Position numbers and translations under genes: made by a program. From Paraspadella gotoi (taxonomy: Eukaryota; Chaetognatha), in contig CM119267.1 in the NCBI GenBank assembly GCA_051294375.1, forward strand, positions 15,478,105-15,542,104: 64,000 bases of DNA, in the 5' to 3' direction. Positions within the stretch are counted from its first letter, which is position 1. Every line of letters begins with the position of its first letter. The notes under the pieces are model-generated. The model had not been told where the DNA came from and did no database searches. It saw nothing but the letters and a program-made list of their open reading frames with translations. Shown piece after piece: positions 23,866 through 38,210 of the stretch.

Positions 23866-25687
23866 TCACTTTCTCAGATCGACTATATCTATGGGCATTG
23901 AGCTCTCGAGGCGCACGTGACTAGAATCCTTATAGAGCGGCGGTTCCTTGGGATGCGGATGAAAACCTGATTTTCGGCAGGTGGCGATGGCGTTGAGGCC
24001 GAACTCGGGCGTCAACGAGAAGATCCCAGTCTCCTTGTGTTTGGGGGAGCAAACAATAGCGACGGCCTCGGGGAGCATAAGTTGGTAGGCGCAGTGGGTG
24101 TGGAGATCCACTGAAACAAGGATTTTTCGAAAATTGTAAAGAAAAAAGAAGAAAAAGTATCTTTCTTCATTATCTCACCTGACGACATAAAAGCAGTTTG
24201 AGAAGGATGCGTATGAATCCAGCCGAGGGTAATGAGATCGTGATGATCCTGAAAGTCGAAGATGGCCTCTTCGTCCTCGGTGGTGCAGGAGTCCGAGGTG
24301 CCCGTCTGACGCGGCACCACCACGTGAGTGATGGTGAATTTGTTTCGCTCAAGCTGCCCAGCCAAAATTCCGCAGGTCTCCACGTTGCGGTTAGTATTGG
24401 ATTGGGCCAAATCCAGAAAGCGACCCATTAGCGAAGAGGGAATGTACACCTCTCTCATGCCTTTGGTTAAGGGGGGAATTGGGAAGAAAGAAATAAATAG
24501 TTATAAAAATGATATTAATGATCTTACCTAAGCTAGTATATTGAACAATCTATAATTAAAACAATGTATATTTTCCATATTACTTTTATTCGAACAAAAA
24601 TATTTTTCACCGATGGATTTCATTTTTGATGAGGCGTTCCAATCTTGGTAATCTCCAAGAATAGGTTTGTTAGTCCGGTTAATCTCCGGCGGACCCGGCT
24701 TAAGTTCTCTCGAGGGAATCTCGGGGCGTTGGGTTTTGTTCTCGCCAGAACTCCAAAGATCGTTGGCGATGTAACTGGGCGGCGGCTCACGACTCGATTG
24801 ACGAGAGACGGCGAAATTGTTGGGGGATTCGATTGAGGGATGAGGGTAGAGTTTTCCCTTCGTATCCGAGAATTGAGAAGCCTGAAATTTGTAAAAAAAA
24901 ATCACTTAAAACGAAAAAGCGAAGCTAACGATTTGAAATCTTACCGTCTGACTTCCGTCCGGCGTCAATGTCGCCGGAGACACCGACGAACTTTCCGGCG
25001 ACGAATCCGTGACAGAAGTGTCGTGAAGTGAGAGTTCTCCTAGATGGCGCTGGAGGTTCGAGTTGGCCGCCATCTTTTGACGCTCTTTCTCTTGCAATGC
25101 CAAATATAATTCTGCATCGACGTTGGACGTTGATTCGTCCTCGGCGTCGCGTTGCATAAATCCTCCGACTGCGGCGGCCGCGGTGACTTCGGCAGCGCGC
25201 TTTTCGAACTCTCGCGCCTTCGCCTCCTCTTCCTCCTTTTTCATTTCTAAATACTTTTTAAACTCCTGAAAAATATGTTGAATTTGTACGTTCTAATCGG
25301 GGAAGTTCTTTTTAATTTTCCTTATAAACAAACCTGCTCGTATCTGGAATTGAGCTGCTTTTTTATTTGCTCGGCCAAGGGAAACACGGAGAGCAACTTC
25401 TTCTTAACTTTAGCCTTCTCTTCTGCTCCGGCGGTCTTGTACTCGGGATGATTGGGCAACTTCTCGACGAAAAGAGTGATAAATTTAGAGTAGAGAATAA
25501 AGGCTGACTCGAGGCTGCCCTCCTCGTGGTAAACGGTCCCCATCCGCAGAATCTCCATTCCGGATCTGAAGTAGCGCCGAATGGGAATTGATTCATCAAC
25601 TTCGATTTGCGAACCGTATTCGCAGAGGCCCCGCACGCGGGCCGACGGCTCTCGCACAGCTATGTCGCCGCGCGGACTGCACGCCAT
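23866..25687 (-). CDS. STAMBP: STAM-binding protein / AMSH, JAMM deubiquitinase
   Basis: AMSH is an endosomal metalloprotease that cleaves Lys63-linked ubiquitin chains and works with ESCRT-0. Five exons (25334-25687, 24945-25265, 24611-24881, 24179-24460, 23866-24110) give 490 residues. The N-terminal MIT-like helical domain is in exon 1 ([20 protein letters not shown]). A coiled, acidic and then Ser/Pro-rich linker fills exons 2-3. The catalytic MPN+ domain is in exons 4-5, with [12 protein letters not shown] (catalytic Glu) and the JAMM motif [18 protein letters not shown]-specific blocks are [20 protein letters not shown] and GFHPHPKEP. It is about 65 residues longer than human AMSH, in the linker. 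A small ORF ends 33 bp upstream of its ATG. Confidence 0.96.
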
Positions 25688-25720
25688 TGCTTTTTAAACG
25701 GAATTAAGAGTAAGATGATC

Positions 25721-25942
25721 CTATTGCGCCGGAGTGTACAACGCGTGCAGCAACTTGGAAGGAGGAAATTCTTTCCAACGATAACCAGACTCGTTTTCTT
25801 TGTCACAGGACGTTCGATACGGCGACAGAGTCAAGTTTAATTTTGGGTAGGTCGGTTTATCAGGGACGCTTTCAACTTGCTCTATCTTATTAGAAGCAGG
25901 TTTAGACTCGAGCTTCCTTTTCAATGAAAGTTTTGGAGGCAT
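25721..25942 (-). CDS. Small hypothetical protein upstream of STAMBP
   Basis: An intact 73-codon ATG frame ends 33 bp before the STAMBP start on the same strand. I do not recognise a family. The sequence is basic at the start (MPPKLSLKRKLESKP), carries a KEN tripeptide (SCDKENES) that could be a degradation box, and ends GYRWKEFPPSKLLHALYTP, which looks like a folded short motif. It could be an independent small gene, a long uORF regulating STAMBP, or the first cistron of a two-gene transcript. Chance cannot be excluded. Confidence 0.4.
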   Translation of the reverse strand: MPPKLSLKRKLESKPASNKIEQVESVPDKPTYPKLNLTLSPYRTSCDKENESGYRWKEFPPSKLLHALYTPAQ

Positions 25943-26158
25943 CTTTGTACATCATTTTTTTAACGAGAATGAAAACTATTCAACAGATCAATGGATATGT
26001 CTATCAGGCAAAAATTATCATAACGCTTTAAAAAACATCCCGAAAAATGTAACGATTTTTATTCGTTAAATCATTTAGCAATAAAAAAAAATAACAACGA
26101 TGAGATCGATCAAGATAATTTGAAAATTCGATATACTAAAAAGCTTTATGAAAGTGTT

Positions 26159-28418
<2,260 letters not shown>

Positions 28419-28956
28419 TTCGATGTCTAGTTTTGTCTCAGTGGTCTCTGGCGGGGCATAGAAGAGGATGAAGACGGGAATGCTTTTTTCAATCTCATGG
28501 TATTAGATCTCTCGAACGCTAGATAAACAACGAAAATTCTAATGAGCGGGAAAAAAATAACAAAACCACGGCAACGTATAAATACTACGATTAAAAAAGT
28601 TCGTCAAAAAAATTAACAACCATCCATAATAAAAAATCTATGCATTCACGAACACTATAATAAGATCTAAATCGAAATCACATGACACATTATCAGATGA
28701 AAATATAATCGATGAAAAGAGGAAGAAATTATTTTTGTAAGTTAAAACATCGGGTATCAAGGCACGCGGCGAATAACTGGGAGATTCTTGTTAAAGTGAC
28801 GGCCAGAATAAAATGAACGGATTATCTAATAAAAACTAAAAAAAAATACCTCGGAATGTTCCATGAGAACAAATTGACTACTTTCCACGAGGTTTTATAA
28901 AAAAGTTCTCCCTCAGATCCAGGTAAACTTAATTGTTAGAGGAAGACTGATTTTCA
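28419..28956. other. AT-rich intergenic spacer
   Basis: 538 bases between SPNS and the aminotransferase. No gene seen. Contains the 3' end of SPNS and presumably the aminotransferase promoter. Confidence 0.5.
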
Positions 28957-31900
28957 TTAAACTTGGGTGACGGCGGAGGACGAGGAGGATTCCATGCTCG
29001 AAGTGGTTCCCGTGGAACAACGAGACTCATTTCTTAATTCGAGAACGCGGGGATTTGATTTAGGAAGTAAAAGAAACTCCTTTTGGTCAGGAGCTTCTTT
29101 GGCGAGTGCCTCAATAGGGTAACACTAAATATAAAAACATTTTAAAAAAGTAATAAAGGCGATTCACACAAAAAAACGACTTGTTGACTCACCTGCTCTT
29201 TTTCCTCGGCAGCCTCCATGACACCCAGTTCATTGAGCTTGGTGAGTTCGTCCGCCCGTTTCCGGTCAGCAACAATATGACTGGAGGTGAAAAGAAACAG
29301 AACGCCCCCCAAAACGCAGACCAACACGGTCGAGTAGAGAGAATTTTGGAGCGAGATGAAATCAGAATGGACGGTGTTTTCCGTCTGAGGGAGCAAAAGG
29401 AAAAGTTTCAAGAACGGACAAAAAAGTTTAGAGGCAGTTAATATTCTCACATTTTAACCTTATAAATATTTGTATGAACATAAAATATGGTTCTACACTA
29501 ATAAATGACCTTGTTTTTGAGCGAATCGGACATTACTCCAATAAGATATGGCGAACCCGCGTCTCCGAAGAGATGCGAAACGAGTATCTGGAAGGCTTCG
29601 GCAGTGGAACGTCGAGTCGGAATTACCACATAAAAAAGAATGTCAGCGACTACCGCCCAGTTCAGGCAAAGAAAGACCTGAAGTCGGATAGTTTTATGTT
29701 TAATATTAATCTGCAGACACCAATAATGAAAAACGAATTGTTCTACCATGATGGAAAAAAAAAATTATCGCTGTTACTTTCCAGCTATTTTTCGGCATTT
29801 TAATATAAGAATCAAAAAATAAAATTTTGGCTTCTTATGATTCATATGAGCTGTGTCTCATTTATGTACGACAAAAGATACAAGAGTTCCATGCAAAAGA
29901 AAATGAGTTGTCCAAAAAAAATACTTTTCTTTTTTATATTTACACTTTTCATTTATATTAATTTCCGGTTCTTTTTTTTATAGTTAAACCATTATTATTA
30001 AAAATCCCTACCTTTTTTCAGTCTCATGTCAAATGGTTATTGCATCATCTCCATTAGGATAAATTCAAGGATGAATCTTAATTCATATGTCAAAAAAAGA
30101 GTAATGTTGGACATAATATTAAAAATAATATTAAAAATACATTGATGCTGTAGATGCTCCAGAATATTTTTTTATATTATAAAGAATTAATAAAAGTTAT
30201 AAGGCTCCGGGTAATCTTTCTGTGAGCAAAGTTATCATTTTTATTTACCTCTTCATGTATTATCAGAACAAAGTATCAAAGAAGTCCAAAAAAATCAAAA
30301 ATTTTGTTGAAGGGAAAAACAACGCATTATCATATTAAGCAGCAGCAACTCAATCCTTTTCACTGCTTGCCAAAAACCATTTTTTGCCCAAAATCTGCTA
30401 AAAAATATTATGTCAGAGATATAATATTAATAATAATATGAATAGTCCCTTTGATCAAAACGAGGTGAAAACAGTTAGAGACAACCTCTTTTGGAAGTAA
30501 TTATATGCAATAAATAATTTTATGCTGTTGAGAAATTATATTTTTATTTAATCCTAAAGAAGTCATATTACATATTAAAACTTATTTAATGGCCAAAAAA
30601 TATATTTGACAATGAAATTAACCGATTTATCCAAACCGCGACCATTTTTTTCCCATCATGGTAGCAATTAGTCAATTTAATTTATGATTAATTTTACATT
30701 TTACTCTGTACCTCCGCAATAGCGATGAGAACCCAGAAAACGACGACTTGATGTTCAGCGATGAGGATGGCGGACAACATGAAGGGTGCGCAGATGAGAA
30801 GACCAATGGCGCAGACGATGGGGTCCGCCGCCTGATTGCCACGCCTCTTCCAACGCTTGGCCCATTCGGCGCCGGAAATGACTCCGGTTATGCCAGACGC
30901 AACGGTGATGGCACCGAAAATGACGCTAACGTCATTGCTCTCCTCACCGCGCGATTCGTAGGCCAACTAAAAAAGGACGAGAAGTAGATAGGGAAATTGC
31001 ATCTCCCTCGACAAGTGCCTTTTTATATTAGGATCCCTTTTCAATACATTCTCCACCCACCCTCGTCAAGTGCGGCGTCCAGTAGGCCAACGCACCAGCA
31101 ACAAAGGACACGGCGGTGAGTCCCCAAGTGGACAGCATGTACGACTTGTTGCGCGCCAGCGCGGCGATATCCTTTGACCAAGATGAAGACGCATGCAAGT
31201 GACGCCCACCGTCAGAGGCGCCGCGCGGCGGATCACGGACGAAAAAGAGCAGAAGGATGACGCTAATGAGGCCCAGCGCGGGCGTCACGCGTAACGCCCA
31301 TTGCCAAGAACCAAACGCGTCCTTGACGTGGGAGCCTTTGATTTGGAAGGTTTTGATTAGTGAAGTGTTTGAGAAGTAAAACGCGTTATATCGCTAACTG
31401 AAGCGACCTATGATATAGCCGAGTCCGCTGCCGACGGGAATGGCGAAATAAAAAGCGGTCAGCATATTCGTGCGTAACTGATTGGAAAAAAGATCTGCAA
31501 TGATCGTGGGCGCCACCGTCGAGTACGACGCTTCCCCGACTCCGACGAGACCTCGAACAACGACGAAGGCCCAAAACAGGTGGCGCGGAACAAAGGATCC
31601 CAACAGAGTCATTCCTAATTTTGAAAAGGAAGCATGTAGTCTCAGCCTGTACACTCATGTACAGGAAGTATACGCAGAAAACAGCGAGAAGCTAATACAA
31701 ATTTTTTACATGAATTGTCGCTTACCTGACCAAAATGATATGCCAATCACAAGAATCACAATGCGGTTATAACGGTCTCCGCAATAACCGAAAACGGGAG
31801 CAAGAAACATATAGGCAACAATAAAGACCGTCTGATAAAAAAAAATATATAAACATTACAAACCATTTATCATATCAAATTAAGGAGATAATACTTTAAC

Positions 31901-32400
31901 CATACTTGCAAAAGACCGGCGCTTTTGTTAGAAATGTGGTAATAATCTATAATTTCCTTGAGAACTCCGGCCGTAGTGTAGCGGTCTATGTAATTTATGA
32001 GATTAATAAAAAATAGAAGTACAACGACGAAGACACTGTTGAAGTTTAGTTCGGACACAGTGGAAGACGGAAGAGGCGACGACCCCGCAGGTTGAGGGTC
32101 CCTGCGATCGGAATCCTCTAACTCAAGGACGGGTATGATGGCCCCCGAATCGGGATCCACCATAAGCGTCTCAGTAGTCGTCGGCACCATCTCTTTCATT
32201 TGCATATCTCCGTTGGCGATGTTGTGGCTAGTCCACGGATCGTAATTCTCATTGAAAAGGACGTCCGCATGGACGGCGTCAAAATCTGAACGGGACGTCG
32301 GCTGCACCACCACCGACGCCGATGAAGGTCGATGAGAAATGTCATGAGCGGCATCGTCTGCTTCCTCGTAGGGTACGCTCAGATACGGACCGCTTTTCAT
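28957..32400 (-). CDS. SPNS1: Spinster-type MFS transporter
   Basis: Spinster proteins are lysosomal or plasma-membrane major-facilitator carriers for lysophospholipids or sphingosine-1-phosphate. Eight exons (31906-32400, 31726-31831, 31408-31614, 31061-31335, 30712-30966, 29510-29677, 29193-29384, 28957-29124) give 621 residues. The first about 120 residues are a hydrophilic cytosolic tail. Twelve membrane segments follow, starting [16 protein letters not shown]. Signature blocks are [70 protein letters not shown] and [20 protein letters not shown]. Which vertebrate paralogue (SPNS1-3) it matches best was not resolved. Intron 5 (29678-30711) is enlarged by an inverted-repeat element. Confidence 0.94.
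29743..30664. mobile_element. About 920-bp inverted-repeat element in SPNS intron 5
   Basis: CTACCATGATGGAAAAAAAA at 29743 is mirrored by TTTTTTTCCCATCATGGTAG ending at 30664. Weaker matching continues inward (TATCGC against GCGACC) and outward (AATTG against CAATT). The interior is AT-rich and non-coding. No clear target duplication was found, so the exact ends and superfamily are open. Confidence 0.65.
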
Positions 32401-32506
32401 TATTCTGTTTTAAACCAACATCGAGTTCGACATCTACGAATGCATACAACAAAATTGACTAAAAATTAGGGAATTTGTAATTATTATTTATTTTCCTAAA
32501 GTCAAT

Positions 32507-33229
32507 TTACAGCTTCGACAAAATGGCTTTTACAACGTCCGAAACTATTCCCTCGGTATCGACGGCGATGTGGTTGGCATTAATTTGTTCGTCCGCGTTC
32601 TCCACGTTTTCGAGAATTTCGAACTGGGAGGACAAGAGCCCAGGAGGCATGAAATGACCGACGCGGGAGGTCAATCGAGCCCCGATCAGTTCTTCGTTTC
32701 CGTGTAAAAGAACGAACGTGGCCACGAACCAAGAATGATTCTCGCAGGCAACTCTATTCATAACCGACCAATTACAGAGCTCAGATTCGAAATCTCGACA
32801 CGTGGTAGGTCGATTCGAATCGTCGATGAACGGAGAACATACTCCGCAAACGATGATCGATCGGTATTTGCGTTTTAAAGCCGAACACGCCATCACCAAA
32901 TCTTCCTCGCTGACGAGTGACAAAAAAATTCACAGAATTGACACGATTCTTGAATGTTGCGATTAATTTCATTTTTAGTGAAAAAAATCGACTCATCGCT
33001 GACCGACGCCTCGACCTCACCTATCGCAAAGGATTTTGTGTAGTTTCAAGAGCCAAGGCAAACGATCATTGTCGCTTAAGGGCTCTCCGTTTTTCATTTT
33101 CTCAACGTTGGCCTTGGAATGGTGGTCGTCAGCGTCGACAAATCGACGTCCAGTTTGACGGGCCAACGTTTGACCCACGGTGGTCTTTCCGCATCCCGAG
33201 ACTCCGTAAAGTATGAGGACTTCCCGCAT
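32507..33229 (-). CDS. IDNK: Gluconokinase
   Basis: IDNK phosphorylates gluconate to 6-phosphogluconate. Exons 33021-33229 and 32507-32909 give 203 residues. The P-loop GVSGCGKTTVGQTLA, FVDADDHHSKANVEKMKNGE and LSDNDRLPWLLKL are typical. The later RVGHFMPPGLLSSQFEILE is the family C-terminal block. ATG 33229 (MREVLIL) is preferred to an in-frame ATG six codons upstream. The C-terminal domain contains an insert of about 20 residues (FIDDSNRPTTCRDFESELC) relative to bacterial enzymes. The SPNS start lies 106 bp downstream of its stop. Confidence 0.93.
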
Positions 33230-33389
33230 TCTGAACCAGTGCGACAAAAGGAACTCGTCTACTCTTAATTTAGAAAATCATCCACTGCGCTACCCAAATA
33301 AATTTAAAAGACAATATCCCACAAATTTCATTGAAACATATATTCACGAAAACAATGACTAGAATTCGACAGACACTAGAAGAGAAATA

Positions 33390-35024
33390 TTATGACTCAC
33401 GCGCCAAACGTTCAAAAAGCGCGTCTCTCTCGTCTCTCAAAGTCTTCAAAAAGGTTTCAACTCGCTCGATTCGCTGTCGACGGCACTGCTCAGTAAAGAG
33501 ACGAAGAACTTCTGGTGGCGGGCGGGCGTCTGGATCTGCGCCTTCGGGCGGAAGATTTTGGCGAAAGAGTCTCAACGCAGCCGACTCGTCTTCCTCCTTT
33601 GCGTCTTGTTCCAGACGTCGGCGAGTGTCCTCTTTAGCTTCCTCGATGGTGGTTAAATGGCGCTGGTTGTTTAAAATGGTTATATATTCATTTATTGGTT
33701 TAATCAATTCAAAATATATTAATAATGGTTACTTTCATTCCCACCTGATACAGAAGAATAGCTTTGTAAAGATCCCAGACGCTGAAGTCAGGCCACAGGA
33801 CGTGTTGAAAAATCAAGCAACAAAAGCTAGATTCCCATAAAAGAAAATCTGAAAGTCGAATCTCGCCAGAAGTCCTAAAAAACATGACATTAAAGACTTT
33901 CAATTTATCTATTCCCAGAGGAGGATTTAGCCTGCCGTCCAATTCTCCTCTTCCTCTTCTTCTTTCCTCCTCATGCCCCTCAGTATATTTTGTCTAGCGA
34001 TACATTCTCTCGTTTTTACTCTTCGCGAAATATACCATTATTTTTTCCTCTATTTCTTCACGCCTTAAATACCCCTCAAGATTCCAATTTTGAATTTCTT
34101 TGTTCTCTAATCACTTACGAACCGCATCAATAATTCAAGATCTGACGACTGATGCGTCATCAACGCCCTCGCAATGACATCCTCATCCACGTCGTCAGGT
34201 AACAGAGTTTCACTAGCGACGGCTTTGGCGCAATGACGCACGGCTGTCGCCATGTCATTTCGAGACGTGTACGCGATACAAACGTTAAGAACGGCCCGGT
34301 CGTTGTTGCGAGTATTGACCACGACGCGAGCAAGCATGCGTTGTAAATCGTCAGGAAGGAGAGTGACGTCGCCTACATAATGGATGAAAATAGATCACAT
34401 GTTTGGTAAAGGCGACAGATAATGTACTTTTTATTTACCGATTATCCTGACACAGACACCGTACTGCATGAGCAACTCCTGTTGCCGTCCTTCTAACAAA
34501 AGCCCGAATTTTTCGCGACAGAGATCCATGAGGCAATCGACTTCTTCTCGACTTCGATTAAAATTCTCAATGCTGAAAGCGTAGCAAGTGACTTCAGAAA
34601 TGCCCATGTCTAGGCAGATCTCTAGAACTGAAGCAAGACGTTCGAAACCTGCCAAATGACCAGCCGAACGACTTACCTACAAAAAACACAGGAATATATC
34701 GTTTTTCAACTTCAAATTTTAGAAGAAGCCATTAAAAAGAACATACTTCGTTACGTTTTGCGTATCGTCTGTTTCCGTCCATGATGAAGGCCACATGTTT
34801 CGGAACTTTTCCTTTGTAAAATAATATCTTTCATAAATAAATTAATGTTAAAACAACGGGAACACGTCTTATTTACCAGCTTTCAAAATACTTCCGCAGA
34901 ACCTTTCGTACCAGGGCCTTAATTTTCGCTGATCCTTTCCGCTGAACCATTCCCTTCTCGACCCTTTCACAAATTCATCATGACTTTTCCAAGTCAATGG
35001 TTTTGAATTATAATCACTAGACAT
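33390..35024 (-). CDS. DHDDS: Dehydrodolichyl diphosphate synthase catalytic subunit (cis-prenyltransferase)
   Basis: DHDDS builds the long polyprenyl chain of dolichol with the NgBR/NUS1 subunit at the ER. Six exons (34877-35024, 34747-34811, 34439-34676, 34123-34372, 33745-33874, 33390-33662) give 367 residues, against 333 in human. Motifs are HVAFIMDGNRRYAKRN (substrate Asp), SAGHLAGFERL, VTCYAFSIENFNRS and TSGEIRLSDFLLW. The C-terminal helices are Arg/Glu-rich (EEAKEDTRRRLEQDAKEEDE). The donor of exon 4 is GTTCGT rather than the GTAAGT four bases away, because only the former restores LMRTSGE. The ATG sits one base after a good acceptor-like site (TTTTGTCTTCTTTTAG), so a 5' UTR intron or trans-spliced leader is possible. 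Confidence 0.95.
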
Positions 35025-35556
35025 CCTAAAAGAAGACAAAACTGAGCTGACACCAAAAAAATGTGGTCTTATAACGGAATCAATAATTGTAATGAAAAGT
35101 ATTAACTTGATACAAAATGATAACAATACCTTTAATCTCTTCAAAATAGGCAGTCATATGAAAATCCGACTAATTTTTACATCCGAACTCTAAAATAGTA
35201 ATACTACATTACATTTATAATTTAATAAGTTGAGATGTTTTGCAATTGACAAAGCAGAGGGAAACACCCTCCTCTACTGGTTTAAAAGTAAAACCATGTT
35301 CCATTTGACATAATTCAAGAGTTTTTAAATATATAATAAATTCCTAAACCAAGAAGATATGTCTTTTTGTTTTCAAACAAATAAATTTTATGAGTTTCCA
35401 AAAGGATTTAAAAACAACTAGAACTGGCCGTATTTCTACGTTGTCAAAAAGAATTATAAAGGCTGATGGATACAGGGATTTTTTTGGTGTCAGTATCACA
35501 GGATGTCGTCATAACATCATAGAAAACAAACTTTAACACAAAATAAATCAATAAAG
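35025..35556. other. AT-rich intergenic spacer
   Basis: 532 bases between DHDDS and PELP1 with no supported feature beyond the acceptor-like site next to the DHDDS ATG. Confidence 0.5.
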
Positions 35557-38001
35557 TTAATCTACATCAGGAGCAGCGTCTGGATTAAAGTCTTTTAGCA
35601 TCGCTTCGAGGTCGGTATCGTCTTGGGTGGGGGTTTTGTGTTCGACCTCTGAATTTACAATCCCTTCAAGACAACTGGGGCCAGCAACGTCCATCGACTT
35701 CGTCTGCTCTTCCGGTTTCGAGGACCGGAACTTCTCACCGAGACCTTGAAACTCTCCGGTCGTGTCTGTCCATTGAACTTCCGGTGGTGATAAATCCATG
35801 GATTTCGATGGTGATTTTACGGCGAGGTCGGCCTGTGTTTCGGGATGTGTTTCCGATGTTTCTTCAGCAGGGATCTCTTCAGGGATCTCTTCTCCTGGAT
35901 CGTTCGACTTTGGTTCACCATCTCCAACAATTGGAGTTTGCTTATCGACATCAGTTTCATGGTTAGTGGGGTCGACCTTATCGGGAATAGAGACCTCCTC
36001 GAGGGTTAACTTTGGGGACGAATCGGCATTAAGGTCCGAATTTACAGCGATATTATGGGGATTATTGACGAGGAATCCATTTATTATTACTCTATTTTTT
36101 ATTTCATCCATATCCTCCTCACGGCTTTTTTTTAGATCCTTGGGGGCTGGCATTGGCACTTGAAACGGATACACGCGGGGATGGAGAAGGTGGCTCATCA
36201 TGACGGCTCCCTCAGAACAGACTTTTCTGACGCAAGAAATCGGGTCATCTTGTCCATCTCTAAAGAGGTTGGCGACCGCAGCCAATGGAGGCGGCCATCG
36301 AGGGCTCGGACAAAGCACGAATGCCTTCATGACGTCATACATCGCAATCCGACATATATGAGTAGTGTAGGGCTTAGGAATAAGCATTTTGGTCGACTGT
36401 TTAGCACATACGGATTTCATCAGCGGCACTGAAAACTCCACCAACGTCTTGTGAAATTCCAGAGACAAATTGCGTCCTTGAGACAGAAGCAGCGTGGCTA
36501 CGGCGCCGAGTGCGGCGCAACAAATATCCTCTTTCGCCTGATAATCCATCTTTCGTTCAAAAAAGACAGAACGATAGACGTTGACGTTGGAGACACTTCC
36601 GGAATCGAGCTTCTTCCGGCGCTTAGGAGCTAAGGTATTGATACAGGTGAGCTTTTCTTTGTCAAGTTCCTCCGGACGAGAGTCTCGTATAAAATGCTCG
36701 AGAAACTTAGAGGCTGCGTCTCCTTTTATCCCAGCTTCGACCGAAGGGAAAACGGAAAACCAAGTTCGACACAATTCGTAGATGCTCACGCGAACTTTCT
36801 GAAATGTCGATTCTTGACTAAGAGTTTTTGATTCGCCGTCCTCTCTAGCTGGGGAGCAAGCGACGAGGAGCTGAAGGATCAATCGGTTGATTGCGACGCC
36901 GTGCTCGAATAATCTCCGCCCACCAATGGACACTAATTGATTCAACGTCCTCGTTGCCACGCAAAACATTTCCGGTAGCACCGCGGCGACCATGAGGCTT
37001 TGGTTTTTCGGCCGAACGACCAGTCGCGCCGGAGTGACGTTGCAAACACGAATTAGTGTCGAGATTATTCGCTTAAAAGGAACGCTGACCGTGACGCCCA
37101 GATCGTTTTCCAGCATGGCCGAAACGCAGGAGGAGAAAACGTCGAAGCGCCTAAGAAGACTGAAGTAACGAGCTTCATCCTCTGAACTGAGAAACAAGGA
37201 ACGAAGTGGTAGGGACGACCGACTTTTCGAAGCGTCGACTTCGGTTGGGGGCGGTAAAACGTCGCGGAAAATATCATCCACGATTTCATCGAGGGTGGCG
37301 CAGAGCAGCCCGAACTGGGATTCCCATGCTTCGCGGTGCCGGGCCCCGCCCGCTCCGGGGCCGCCAATTTTGGGGAGCAGAGCGAAAAATTTGGCGGCAG
37401 AAACGCGGAGAGTTTTGTCGAGGAGGGGATCGTCCAAGACGTTCAGGGCGAAGCGCTCACACTTGCCCTTTCCGACGGATCCCGCGGCGCCGGAAAAACA
37501 CCTTAGGCACTGATTCAAGAACGCCAGCGCTCCTTTCCATAAATCCTTGTCCACTAAAAACAAGGAGGTGAGCGTTTGCGGAACAAGTTCCTTAGAAGAC
37601 AACTCTTTCACCAGTTCGGGAAAAGGGGCTGAGAATTGAATAACTTCCGCTAGACATTCTAAGGCGGCGACGCGGTCTTCGACTGGGAATTCGGAAAGGG
37701 CGACGGAAGTGAGTTGGCGGAACCACAGTACAGAGTTCTGTTGGAAAATCTCGGTGCCGCATCGACGTAGCGTTTCACGAAGAAGCTTGAGACCCAACTG
37801 ACAATGTGCTTGAGTGCGGAGACAGAAGTTCACTCTCTTTATCCATCGTTCCATTGAAATACCGGATCCTCGCAAAAGAGAGTAGTGTCTACAACTGGTG
37901 ATGATCTGGTCGCCGATGAAGGGAGAAACTTTCTCCGGGTTGTCGACGAAAGCAGACTCCAAGAGTTGGAGGATATCCTCAAATTTGTCTTCGGGCAACA
38001 T
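35557..38001 (-). CDS. PELP1: PELP1 / Rix1-complex protein
   Basis: PELP1 is the scaffold of the nuclear 5FMC/Rix1 complex needed for 60S maturation, and in vertebrates also a nuclear-receptor co-regulator. One uninterrupted exon of 814 codons is unusual here. The N-terminal two thirds are an alpha-solenoid RIX1 domain. Matches to the family include SILWF-like NSVLWFRQLTSVALSEF, RVSAAKFFALLPKIGG, LLSSEDEARYFSLL-type LFLSSEDEARYFSLLRRF and the distinctive block FVLCPSPRWPPPLAAVANLF followed by HLLHPRVYPFQVPMPAP. The C-terminal 200 residues are acidic and low-complexity (EEIPEEIPAEETSE), shorter than the Glu-rich tail of vertebrate PELP1. No LXXLL-rich array as in human PELP1 is evident. Confidence 0.88.
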   Translation of the reverse strand: MLPEDKFEDILQLLESAFVDNPEKVSPFIGDQIITSCRHYSLLRGSGISMERWIKRVNFCLRTQAHCQLGLKLLRETLRRCGTEIFQQNSVLWFRQLTSVALSEFPVEDRVAALECLAEVIQFSAPFPELVKELSSKELVPQTLTSLFLVDKDLWKGALAFLNQCLRCFSGAAGSVGKGKCERFALNVLDDPLLDKTLRVSAAKFFALLPKIGGPGAGGARHREAWESQFGLLCATLDEIVDDIFRDVLPPPTEVDASKSRSSLPLRSLFLSSEDEARYFSLLRRFDVFSSCVSAMLENDLGVTVSVPFKRIISTLIRVCNVTPARLVVRPKNQSLMVAAVLPEMFCVATRTLNQLVSIGGRRLFEHGVAINRLILQLLVACSPAREDGESKTLSQESTFQKVRVSIYELCRTWFSVFPSVEAGIKGDAASKFLEHFIRDSRPEELDKEKLTCINTLAPKRRKKLDSGSVSNVNVYRSVFFERKMDYQAKEDICCAALGAVATLLLSQGRNLSLEFHKTLVEFSVPLMKSVCAKQSTKMLIPKPYTTHICRIAMYDVMKAFVLCPSPRWPPPLAAVANLFRDGQDDPISCVRKVCSEGAVMMSHLLHPRVYPFQVPMPAPKDLKKSREEDMDEIKNRVIINGFLVNNPHNIAVNSDLNADSSPKLTLEEVSIPDKVDPTNHETDVDKQTPIVGDGEPKSNDPGEEIPEEIPAEETSETHPETQADLAVKSPSKSMDLSPPEVQWTDTTGEFQGLGEKFRSSKPEEQTKSMDVAGPSCLEGIVNSEVEHKTPTQDDTDLEAMLKDFNPDAAPDVD

Positions 38002-38210
38002 GGTGTCTCTTTTTCAACATAAATTCCCCTAAATCCGACGAATGACGAATACGATGCACAAAGAAAAATTGGGCGAGAAATGAGGATTGAGGGAGGGAGG
38101 GACGATGGTGTTTCTACGTCTAAGTCAATCATTCGCATCAAACGAAATGAAAGCCAAGAAGCTAAAAAATTTAAAAAAAAAAATGCACAAACACGAAGGA
38201 CGACCCATTA

